Assembly: GCA_002281005.1 (NCBI GenBank)
Contig: NCFD01000024.1
Span: forward strand, 1 to 9,493
Length of the DNA stretch: 9,493 bases
From: Acidocella sp. 35-58-6
GTDB lineage: Bacteria; Pseudomonadota; Alphaproteobacteria; Acetobacterales; Acetobacteraceae
Direction: 5' to 3'
Below, in pieces: positions 1 to 6,536 of this stretch. Under the pieces are notes generated by a model that made no database searches, was not told the origin of the DNA, and saw nothing but the letters and a program-made list of their open reading frames with translations. Position 1 is the first letter of the stretch. Each line of letters opens with the position of its first letter. The position numbers and the translations under genes were made by a program.

Positions 1-77
1 AAGCTCAGGTTCGTCGGCCCCTGAGACGAAGCGCTGCACGAAGTGAACGCGAATGCGGCGAGAAGAAACGACCGCAT
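1..77 (-). CDS. Partial ORF, possible exported protein or lipoprotein (N-terminus only)
   Basis: An ATG at 77 opens a frame that stays open to base 1 and leaves the window after 25 codons. The visible protein starts with a basic residue (Arg2), then a short hydrophobic run (FLLAAFAF) and Thr-Ser-Cys at residues 12-14. This looks like a signal peptide, perhaps with a weak lipobox, followed by a Ser-rich stretch. The start overlaps the stop of the upstream 66-residue gene as TGATG, an arrangement typical of translational coupling. No family can be assigned from so little sequence. The signal-peptide reading is inference and the ORF itself may be fortuitous. Confidence 0.35.
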   Translation of the reverse strand, partial: MRSFLLAAFAFTSCSASSQGPTNLS

Positions 78-277
78 CAAGAGACGATCTCGACTTCGAC
101 GTGAGCGTCGCGCGAGGGCGACGTCGAAACGCAGAACGGCTGCAGTGGATTGCCCGTCCGAACAATACTGACGCGCCCCGATTGCGCGTCGAAAAGCCGG
201 GAGGCAACGCGGTGGGCGTTCTCGCGGCTGCACAGGAGATTGCGCTTGGGCGAAAAGTGGGTGGCTAGGGCAGGCAT
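77..277 (-). CDS. Small hypothetical protein, 66 aa
   Basis: I do not recognise this protein. It is favoured over the plus-strand frames here because an AGAGGA ribosome binding site (284-289 on the plus map) lies 6 nt before the ATG, it follows the ClC gene on the same strand after 43 bp, and its stop overlaps the next start as TGATG. The product is basic and soluble-looking, with two Cys residues (16 and 49) and no membrane segment. The central part (RNLLCSRENAHRVASRLFD, then an SIVRTGNPLQPF stretch) reads like a compact folded domain. The position suggests co-transcription with the ClC gene, but nothing shows a functional link. Confidence 0.5.
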   Translation of the reverse strand: MPALATHFSPKRNLLCSRENAHRVASRLFDAQSGRVSIVRTGNPLQPFCVSTSPSRDAHVEVEIVS

Positions 278-320
278 GACAGATCCTCTTAGCGGAGATC
301 ATGGTCCGGGGCGCTCCGGC

Positions 321-1949
321 TCATGCAAATATTGTCTTGTGGACCTTGGTCACCGGCACGACCGTCCAGTCCCGCTCCATGAAGCGGCTGATCGCGTAGC
401 CCTGGCGGGTGTCAGGATCCCTGAAACTAAGTCGACGGCCGCGTTTCACGACGATGAACTCGTTGCCGACATGGCCGTCCGAGAAGGTGAGGGCTGAGGC
501 AAGTTTTATCCGGTCGCCATCCTCGATCTTGCGGGCGCGCCGTACCAGCTTGGCGGTGTACATGTTTTCGCGTGACAGTAACCGCCGTACCCCAAGGGCC
601 AGGGCTACCGCCAAAATCATCGGCAAAACAATATTGTAGTCGCGGGTCATCTCGAAGATCATGGTCACGGCCGTCATCGCAGCACCGGTACCGCCGCCGA
701 CCATGGCACCCATGCCGACCATGGCGAAAGCTGGCAGGCTGATCGGTGCCCCCGGGTATATTAGGGTCACCAATGCGGCGAAGGAGGCCCCCAAGCTGGA
801 GCCGATAAATAATGAAGGAGAAAAAATTCCGCCCGACGAGCCGGAGCCAAGGCTGATTGAGGTTGCCAACAGCTTGGCAATGGCCAGCAAAGCCAAAAAC
901 CCAGCCGCTATAATCTGACCTTGTAACGTTGCCTGGATGGTCGCGTAGCCGACGCCTTCGATAAAATAATGCCCCTGTGCCAGCCACAGCGCGTACATCA
1001 TCGTCCCGACGATTAGCATGCCTAAAATATGCCGAAGGTAACGGCCTTTGATCAGATCAAAGCCGTCCTCCAGCCAGTGCAGAATTCGTACAAAAGCCGC
1101 TGCAGCCACCCCAACCACCACACCCAGCACAGCGTAAAGCAAAAGTGTAACAATGCTGCTGGGGTCATTAGGGATTGCTGCCAGATCGATCGGCACGCTG
1201 AACGCGGGTTCTGAACCAAAAAATAATCGGCCGATAAAAGTTGCGGTTCCGGTTGCCACGGCCACCGGCAGGAACGTATCCACGCTGATCTCGGGCAGCA
1301 TCAATTCCATCGCAAACAGCACGCCGCCGATAGGTGTGTTGAACGTCGCTGCAATGCCGGCTCCGGCGCCGGCAGCGACCAGCGTAATACGCTGCCCCGC
1401 GCGCATACTGATGATTTGACCTAATGTTGAACCAAGTGCCGAGCCAATTTGTATAATCGGCCCTTCACGCCCGACCGCCGCACCACTGCCGATCGCCAAC
1501 GCCGAAGCGATGGACTTCACGAGGGCCACCACTGGGCGGATAATTCCACGCTTATAATAGATCGCATCCATTACTTCCGGTACGCCATGGCCCTTTGCCT
1601 CTGGCGCGAAGTTGGAGACAATCCAGGTGACACCGATGCCGCCAATGACAGGCACGAGGATAATGAACGGCCCCCAGGGATCTGTTGCTGTAAACTGGCT
1701 GGAATTGTAGGCGAAAGCGAACTTTCCTAGAAATAACAGATTATGGATGAGCCCGATAAGCCCGCGAAACAGCACGGCACCAATCCCGGTAATCACCCCT
1801 ACCGCCAGAGCTAGCAAGGATAACACCAGCAATGGAAGGCGCTGAGCTTCATGAGTTATTGGCTGTGATGACATCGAGGGCGGTTTGGCCGCGACTTCGA
1901 CAAAATGAGGCTCTGTTGCAGTTGCGGCCGATATTGTTTGGTCAGTCAT
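321..1949 (-). CDS. ClC-family voltage-gated chloride channel/transporter, 542 aa
   Basis: Inner-membrane ClC protein that moves chloride, in many bacterial members in exchange for protons; such proteins help in acid resistance. Visible ClC signatures are GHGVP at 120-124, GSGAAVGREGP at 154-164 with gating Glu162, FNTPIGGVLF at 203-212, GGIFSP at 373-378 and the pore Tyr464 (ENMYTAK). About ten hydrophobic stretches lie between residues 38 and 455. There are no CBS domains; a soluble tail of about 75 residues follows Tyr464. Two positions differ from E. coli ClcA: the central Ser107 site is His121, and the internal proton-path Glu203 site is Leu216 (MELM instead of IEEM). Pure H+/Cl- exchange is therefore not assured. 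The ribosome binding site before the ATG is weak (GAGAT); Met26 is a possible but less likely start. The gene lies 84 bp after dnaE on the same strand. Family assignment is firm; mechanism is open. Confidence 0.95.
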   Translation of the reverse strand: MTDQTISAATATEPHFVEVAAKPPSMSSQPITHEAQRLPLLVLSLLALAVGVITGIGAVLFRGLIGLIHNLLFLGKFAFAYNSSQFTATDPWGPFIILVPVIGGIGVTWIVSNFAPEAKGHGVPEVMDAIYYKRGIIRPVVALVKSIASALAIGSGAAVGREGPIIQIGSALGSTLGQIISMRAGQRITLVAAGAGAGIAATFNTPIGGVLFAMELMLPEISVDTFLPVAVATGTATFIGRLFFGSEPAFSVPIDLAAIPNDPSSIVTLLLYAVLGVVVGVAAAAFVRILHWLEDGFDLIKGRYLRHILGMLIVGTMMYALWLAQGHYFIEGVGYATIQATLQGQIIAAGFLALLAIAKLLATSISLGSGSSGGIFSPSLFIGSSLGASFAALVTLIYPGAPISLPAFAMVGMGAMVGGGTGAAMTAVTMIFEMTRDYNIVLPMILAVALALGVRRLLSRENMYTAKLVRRARKIEDGDRIKLASALTFSDGHVGNEFIVVKRGRRLSFRDPDTRQGYAISRFMERDWTVVPVTKVHKTIFA

Positions 1950-1981
1950 ATCTCGGAAGAAGCCCTGCTAAGTTGGATCCC

Positions 1982-1998
1982 GCCTGACGTTCGCAGGC
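1982..1998. repeat. Short inverted repeat between dnaE and the ClC gene
   Basis: GCCTG and CAGGC form a 5-bp stem around a 7-nt loop in the 84-bp gap after dnaE. A T-rich run (ATTTTATT) follows on the plus strand only, whereas dnaE is transcribed on the minus strand. It is therefore a poor terminator for dnaE, and read-through into the ClC gene remains possible. Confidence 0.25.
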
Positions 1999-2033
1999 AG
2001 ATTTTATTGAACCTAGTTGATTTTAAGGGTGTC

Positions 2034-5000
2034 TCAGACATCCTCGACTAATTCGACTCCAGACACCAATTTTAAGGCTTGGGCCAGACGAGGTGACACA
2101 TTGAAAAGGCCCGGCAGCATCACATCCAAACTGTGATCTGCGCCAATTTTCGGTACCAGCGCCACCTTGCCGCGGCCTTTGCCCTCACGCTCCAGCAAAG
2201 CCTTGATGTGCGGTAATGCCTCGGTGCGGTCGAGCCAGATGCGTAACCCAGCCCCCGCCTTCGAGGCCGCTTCATCCAGTAACCCAATATCTTGAGCGGT
2301 AATCCTGAGCGCTTCGTTCTCAATCTTCACATCGGCGGTTACCAGCAGGGCGGCACCTTCGCTCAGCATCTCCCGGCTGCGGTTCAGTACCTCGGAGAAC
2401 AAAGTGACCTCAAAGCTACCGGCCATGTCGGAGAGCGTCACCCACATCATCCGGCTGCCGGTGCGGGTGATGCGCTCCTTCTTGGCTGTCATGGTGCCGG
2501 CTAACTTAATCCGGCTGCCGGTTTGCGCCCAGCGCTCAATGGCGCTCGAGGCCACCACGCCGAGGCGCTTTAACGCAGTGGCATACATATCCAGCGGATG
2601 TGCGCTGATATGAAACCCAATGGCCTCGGCTTCAAAAATCAAGCGGTCGGTTTGCGGCCAGTCCGGCATGTCGGGCAAATGAATCGTCTCGGGCTCGCCA
2701 CCGCCAAACAGCCCAACTTGCCCAGACTCGCGCTCCTCCGCTTGCGCCTGGGCGCGGCGGATGATGGTTTCAGCCAGCGCGAAAACCTGCGCCCGGTTGG
2801 CGACAATGGAATCCAGCGCACCGGCTTTGGCCAGCGTTTCCAACTGGCCTTTGGTGGCGGCGCGCGCGTCCAGCCTCGCTGAAAAATCAGCCAGGCTTTT
2901 GAATTTCTTTGAGCCTCTGGCGGCGACAATCTGTGCCATCGCCGCAGCGCCTACGCGTTTGATGGCGCCCAGCGCATAACGAATCGCTAACGTGCCATCA
3001 TCCTGCTTCTCCACTGTAAAATCAGCGCCGGAGGCGTTTATATCAGGTGGTAGCACGGCGATTCCCAACCGCACCGCATCCTGCCGCAACGAGGCGAGTT
3101 TTTCAGTGTTGGCTTGTGCCAGGCTCATGCAGGCGGCCAGAAACGCCACCGGGTAATTCGCCCGTAAATAGGCGGTTTGATAGGAGACCAGCGCGTAGGC
3201 TGCCGCGTGTGATTTGTTGAAGCCATAATCGGCAAACTTCGCCATCAAATCGAACACTTCTTCAGCCTTGGCGGCTTCAAACCCTTGCGCGATGGCGCCG
3301 TCGGTGAAGATTTTGCGCTGCGCGTCCATCTCGGCGCGGATTTTTTTGCCCATCGCGCGGCGCAGTAAATCAGCGCCCGCCAGCGTATAGCCGGCCATCA
3401 CCTGGGCGATCTGCATCACCTGTTCCTGATACACCATGATGCCGAAGGTCTCGCCCAAAATTGTGGCCAGCACCGGGTGCGGCGGCTCCCACGGCGCCCC
3501 TCGCTTGCGGGCGCAGTAATCCGGGATATTGGCCATTGGGCCGGGGCGGTTGAGCGCCTGGATGGCGACGAGGTCTTCAAACTTATCAGGCCGCATCTGC
3601 AATAATGCCGCCCGGTAGCCCTGCGTCTCGAAGGTGAACACGCCGCCGGTGTCCCCCTTGGAGATCATCTCGTAGGTTTTGGCATCATCCAGCGGCAATG
3701 TAGCCAGATCAATTTCAATACCTTGCTCGCGCAAAAACTTCAGGGCGCGGTCAAGCACTGTCAGTGTGGTCAGCCCCAAAAAGTCGAACTTCACCAGCCC
3801 GGCTTGCTCGACATATTTCATCGAATATTGCGTGACCAATAAATCCGAACGCGGGTCTTTATACAGCGGCACCAACTGGTTGAGCGGCCTGTCGCCGATC
3901 ACCACGCCGGCGGCATGCGTGCTGGCGTGGCGGTACAGTCCTTCCAACTGCAGCGCTATTTCCATCAGCCGCCGTAACGATTCATCCTGCGCGCGCAATT
4001 CCTGCAACTTTGGCTCACCATCAATGGCCTGCTGCAAAGTTACCGGTTTGGCCGGGTTGTTGGGGATCAGCTCCGCCACCTTGTTCACTTGGCCGTATGG
4101 CAGCCCCAGCACCCGCCCCACATCGCGCACCGCCGCACGCGCCTGCAATTTTCCAAACGTGATGATCTGCGCCACGCGGTCCTTGCCATATTCGCGCGTC
4201 ACATACGCAATCACTTCATCGCGCCGCTCCTGGCAGAAATCGATATCGAAATCCGGCATCGAGACACGTTCAGGGTTCAAAAACCGCTCGAACAAAAGGC
4301 CAAAATGAATCGGGTCCAAATCAGTAATCAGCAGCGCCCACGCCACCACCGAGCCCGCACCCGAGCCACGCCCAGGCCCCACCGGAATTTTCTGTGCCTT
4401 CGCCCATTGAATAAAATCCGCCACGATGAGGAAGTAGCCGGGGAAGCCCATCTGCTCGATCACGCCCAGTTCAAATGCCAGCCGGTCGCGGTAGGGGGCG
4501 CGTAAATCCTCGGCTAGTTTTATCGCGTCCAACCGGGCTTCCAGCCCTTCGGCGGCCATGGCGCGGATGGTCTGCGCCTCAGTGGCGCCCTCGCGTACTT
4601 TGGGGCAGGTGGGTAATAACGGCTTGCTGGTTTCCGCCATGGCGGCGCAAGTTTTGGCGATGGCGATGGTGTTGTCACACGCTTCCGGCAAATCGGCGAA
4701 TAATTGGCGCATATCGGCTGCCGGTTTGAACCAATGTTCCGGCGTCACGCGGCGGCGCTCGGGTTCGGCCAGCACCCGGCCCTCGGCGATGCACAGCAAC
4801 GCATCATGCGCCTCATACATTCCCGGGGTGGCAAAATAGCATTCATTGGTGGCCACCAAGGGGATGGCGAATTTATCCGCCAGCGTGATCAACCCCGGCT
4901 CAACCGCTGCTTCCAATTTCTCGCCATGGCGCTGCAACTCCATGCCTATCCGGCCAAGGAACAGCCCCTGCAACGCGCCTAAAAGCGTCTCCGCCTCCGC

Positions 5001-5447
5001 CACCTGGCCCTCAGCCAGCAGCCGGCCGATAGGCCCATGCGCCCCGCCGGTGAGCATGAATAACCCCTCAGCGTGCGATGCCAGCATGTCCATTGAAATC
5101 TGCGCTTTCGCACTCGCCTCATCGCCCAAAAAGCTTAATGAGGAGAGTTTTTGTAAATTGGCAAAGCCGGTGGGGGTTTGCGCCAGCAGCACCACGTAAT
5201 CCGGCGCCAGCAACGCACTGCCCTTGCGGGCCAGGCCCAACTGGCAGCCGATGATGGGCTGGATGCCTTTGCCCACGCAATATTGCGAAAATTCCAGGGC
5301 GCCGAACATGTTGGAGGTATCGGTAATGGCCACCGCCGGCATGTTCCCGGCCCGTGCCAGCGCCGGGATTTGGTCCACCTTGATGGCGCCCTCGGACAGC
5401 GAATAGGCCGAATGCACCCGTAAGTGGACAAAATTCTCAAAAGGCAT
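2034..5447 (-). CDS. dnaE: DNA polymerase III alpha subunit, 1137 aa
   Basis: Replicative polymerase catalytic subunit (C-family), which extends DNA 5' to 3' with the beta clamp and the DnaQ proofreader. Domains in order: PHP (about 1-270), palm/thumb/fingers (about 280-830), helix-hairpin-helix region (about 830-900), clamp-binding motif QVGLF at 910-914, OB fold (about 978-1055) and C-terminal domain. The catalytic Asp401 and Asp403 (PDFDIDF) and Asp555 (KFDFLGL) fall at exactly the E. coli DnaE numbers; PGRGSGAGS at 358-366 is the usual C-family motif. The PHP metal site is degenerate as in E. coli: LRVHS replaces HxH (Arg10), TDT replaces TDH (Thr44). Proofreading therefore probably depends on DnaQ. 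AGGAG (5456-5460) lies 8 nt before the ATG, and the N-terminal FVHLRVHS motif fixes the start. Full length, with no imuA/imuB nearby, so it is the replicative enzyme rather than the error-prone DnaE2/ImuC. Confidence 0.98.
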   Translation of the reverse strand: MPFENFVHLRVHSAYSLSEGAIKVDQIPALARAGNMPAVAITDTSNMFGALEFSQYCVGKGIQPIIGCQLGLARKGSALLAPDYVVLLAQTPTGFANLQKLSSLSFLGDEASAKAQISMDMLASHAEGLFMLTGGAHGPIGRLLAEGQVAEAETLLGALQGLFLGRIGMELQRHGEKLEAAVEPGLITLADKFAIPLVATNECYFATPGMYEAHDALLCIAEGRVLAEPERRRVTPEHWFKPAADMRQLFADLPEACDNTIAIAKTCAAMAETSKPLLPTCPKVREGATEAQTIRAMAAEGLEARLDAIKLAEDLRAPYRDRLAFELGVIEQMGFPGYFLIVADFIQWAKAQKIPVGPGRGSGAGSVVAWALLITDLDPIHFGLLFERFLNPERVSMPDFDIDFCQERRDEVIAYVTREYGKDRVAQIITFGKLQARAAVRDVGRVLGLPYGQVNKVAELIPNNPAKPVTLQQAIDGEPKLQELRAQDESLRRLMEIALQLEGLYRHASTHAAGVVIGDRPLNQLVPLYKDPRSDLLVTQYSMKYVEQAGLVKFDFLGLTTLTVLDRALKFLREQGIEIDLATLPLDDAKTYEMISKGDTGGVFTFETQGYRAALLQMRPDKFEDLVAIQALNRPGPMANIPDYCARKRGAPWEPPHPVLATILGETFGIMVYQEQVMQIAQVMAGYTLAGADLLRRAMGKKIRAEMDAQRKIFTDGAIAQGFEAAKAEEVFDLMAKFADYGFNKSHAAAYALVSYQTAYLRANYPVAFLAACMSLAQANTEKLASLRQDAVRLGIAVLPPDINASGADFTVEKQDDGTLAIRYALGAIKRVGAAAMAQIVAARGSKKFKSLADFSARLDARAATKGQLETLAKAGALDSIVANRAQVFALAETIIRRAQAQAEERESGQVGLFGGGEPETIHLPDMPDWPQTDRLIFEAEAIGFHISAHPLDMYATALKRLGVVASSAIERWAQTGSRIKLAGTMTAKKERITRTGSRMMWVTLSDMAGSFEVTLFSEVLNRSREMLSEGAALLVTADVKIENEALRITAQDIGLLDEAASKAGAGLRIWLDRTEALPHIKALLEREGKGRGKVALVPKIGADHSLDVMLPGLFNVSPRLAQALKLVSGVELVEDV

Positions 5448-5545
5448 GGGGGCGACTCCTGTGGAGGGCCATGTTCGGCGGTTTTGACGGGGGATTCAAG
5501 GTTTAAGCGGAAAGTGTGGCACGGCCAAGCTCTTCCACGCTTCCG

Positions 5546-5559
5546 TATCGGAACCGATA
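5546..5559. repeat. Perfect 6-bp inverted repeat, possible operator or REP-like hairpin
   Basis: TATCGG and CCGATA flank an AA spacer. The site is 17 nt before the RAYT-like start and about 100 nt upstream of dnaE. It could be a repressor site, a hairpin belonging to the decayed transposase locus, or chance. Only one copy is seen in this window. Confidence 0.3.
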
Positions 5560-5575
5560 TGTCTAAGCTGTGCTG

Positions 5576-5689
5576 ATGCCCGATTATCGACGTTATCGCG
5601 TGGCTGGTGTCACGTACTTCTTTACGGTTAACTTGGCTAACCGGGATACAAGTTTGTTGACCGAGCACATTGACGTAAGAAAAACATGA
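5576..5689 (+). pseudogene. REP-associated tyrosine transposase (RAYT) remnant, 37 codons
   Basis: An ATG at 5576 opens a short frame whose start, MPDYRRYRV-GVTYFFTVNL, matches the well-known N-terminal signature of Y1/RAYT transposases, which mobilise REP palindromes. The similarity continues to TEHID at residues 29-33 and then stops: VRKT and a TGA follow, where the family normally has a further 100 or more residues including the HUH metal site and catalytic Tyr. Those residues are absent, so this is a dead 5' fragment. The bases after 5690 do not resume the family sequence in any frame. No strong ribosome binding site is seen. The fragment lies about 65 bp from the IS66 left end, though that insertion does not itself seem to be the break point. 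Confidence 0.75.
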
Positions 5690-5849
5690 AATCTTCAGGA
5701 AAAGCCTCTATCTTTCTTTGCTCGGAACCTAAACGACAAGGGATTGGTTATCTTGTATCCCCCCGGTGTGAACCGCCTTGCTGGTTTAATGTGATGGCTT
5801 GAAGCTGTGCTCTTAAGTATGAACTTACGAGTGGAGCTAGCTGGCGGGG

Positions 5850-6218
5850 ATGTCGCAGGTTACAGTGATTACGGGTCGGGATCGGCGGCGCAAGTGGGGT
5901 TCTGAGGAGCGGCGGCGCGTTTTGGATGCTGTGTTTGTGCCGGGTGCGGTGATCTCGCAGGTAGCGCGGCAGTTCGATGTTGCAACCAGCATGATTTATA
6001 AATGGCGGCATGAGGCAATGGCCGCCAACAACAAATTGGCATTTGTTCCGGCGGTGGTAGCTGAGGCTGAACAAGCTGTACCTGTGTCAGCTTCGCCATT
6101 GCCGGCCGCGCCAACGCCGGTTGCTATTACGGTGGCGTTTTCAAACGGCGTGCGCGTCATGGTCGATGCGACGGCGCCCGCTTCATTGGTCACGGCAACG
6201 CTGCTGGCCCTGCAATGA
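5850..6218 (+). CDS. tnpA: IS66-family accessory transposition protein TnpA (OrfA), 122 aa
   Basis: DNA-binding accessory protein of IS66 transposition. A helix-turn-helix at about residues 33-52 (AVISQVARQFDVATSMIYKW) is preceded by a basic RRRKW segment at 12-16. A Pro/Ala-rich linker (about 70-92) leads to the typical C-terminal ITVAFSNGVRVMVDA motif, which in the family ends close to the protein terminus as here. Length is normal and the gene looks intact. Its stop overlaps the tnpB start as ATGA, indicating translational coupling. The ribosome binding site is weak: GGAG sits 13 nt upstream, with a G-rich run directly before the ATG. Confidence 0.9.
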   Translation: MSQVTVITGRDRRRKWGSEERRRVLDAVFVPGAVISQVARQFDVATSMIYKWRHEAMAANNKLAFVPAVVAEAEQAVPVSASPLPAAPTPVAITVAFSNGVRVMVDATAPASLVTATLLALQ

Positions 6219-6520
6219 TCCCGGTTCCAGCTGGGGTACGAATATGGATCGCGACCGGCCATACTGACATGCGGCGTGGCATGCGCGGGTTGGCGCTGCA
6301 GGTGCAGGAAGGGCTGGGGCGAGATCCATTCGCCGGCGATGTGTTTGTGTTCCGTGGCCGTCGGGGCTCGCTGATCAAGGCGATCTGGCATGATGGCCTT
6401 GGCCTGTCGCTCTATGCCAAGCGGCTTGACCGTGGAAAATTTGTCTGGCCGCAGACAGTGGACGGGGTGGTATCGCTCACCGCAGCGCAGATGAGCTACT
6501 TGTTCGATCATGCATGTTGA
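6215..6520 (+). pseudogene. tnpB: IS66 TnpB (Orf2), 5' part, interrupted by a nested element
   Basis: The frame encodes residues 1-97 of a typical IS66 TnpB: GVRIWIATGHTDMRRGMRGL at 7-26, a DVFVFRGRRG segment at 42-51, LIKAIWHDGLGLSLYAKRL at 53-71 and LTAAQMSYL at 88-96. After base 6504 the sequence departs from the family, reading DHAC and a stop from the inserted DNA. The missing C-terminus lies 2.48 kb downstream at 8986-9043. Joining 6504 to 8986 restores a 115-residue protein, the usual family length. TnpB is required for transposition in characterised IS66 relatives, so this copy should be inactive while the insert remains. Confidence 0.92.
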
Positions 6521-6522
6521 TG

Positions 6523-6536
6523 CCCCTCCTAATGAG
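6523..6536 (+). repeat. Left inverted arm of the serine-recombinase attachment site
   Basis: CCCCTCCTAATGAG starts 18 nt inside the GTT crossover triplet. It matches the right arm (8952-8964, read on the minus strand as CCCCTCTAGTGAG) at 12 positions, with one mismatch and one gap. It overlaps the recombinase stop codon (6529-6531). Probably a recombinase half-site. Confidence 0.6.

Larger units (their letters stand above)
5448..5754. other. Intergenic region upstream of dnaE
   Basis: This stretch lies between the divergent dnaE start and the IS66 left end. It contains the dnaE ribosome binding site, a 14-bp inverted repeat, and a RAYT remnant (the last two listed separately). No promoter can be placed with confidence. 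Bases 5690-5754 show no coding or structural signal that I recognise. Confidence 0.6.

Noticed and set aside
427..987. 186-codon minus-strand ORF within the ClC gene
   Set aside because: It is an alternative frame of the same strand over conserved ClC segments, with composition rich in Arg, Gly and His and no recognisable domain.
1982..1998. Rho-independent terminator for dnaE
   Set aside because: The stem is only 5 bp and the T-run is on the wrong strand for dnaE transcription.
3679..4308. 209-codon plus-strand ORF inside dnaE
   Set aside because: It is antisense to the polymerase core that contains the catalytic Asp residues. Its Ser/Arg-rich composition is typical of a shadow frame, and no ribosome binding site or family motif is seen.
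2034..5447. Error-prone polymerase DnaE2/ImuC
   Set aside because: Motif spacing matches replicative DnaE, including Asp401/403/555 and the QVGLF clamp motif, and no imuA or imuB lies nearby.
5506..5543. Possible long hairpin (AAGCG..CGCTT) upstream of dnaE
   Set aside because: Beyond the outer 5 bp the stem needs a bulge and a mismatch; not convincing as a structured RNA or REP element.
5135..5668. 177-codon minus-strand ORF spanning the dnaE start
   Set aside because: It overlaps the dnaE N-terminus in another frame and shows only Arg/Pro/Trp-rich shadow sequence; the dnaE frame is certain here.
5996..6511. 171-codon minus-strand ORF across tnpA and tnpB
   Set aside because: Antisense shadow of two well-matched IS66 genes; no motif of its own.
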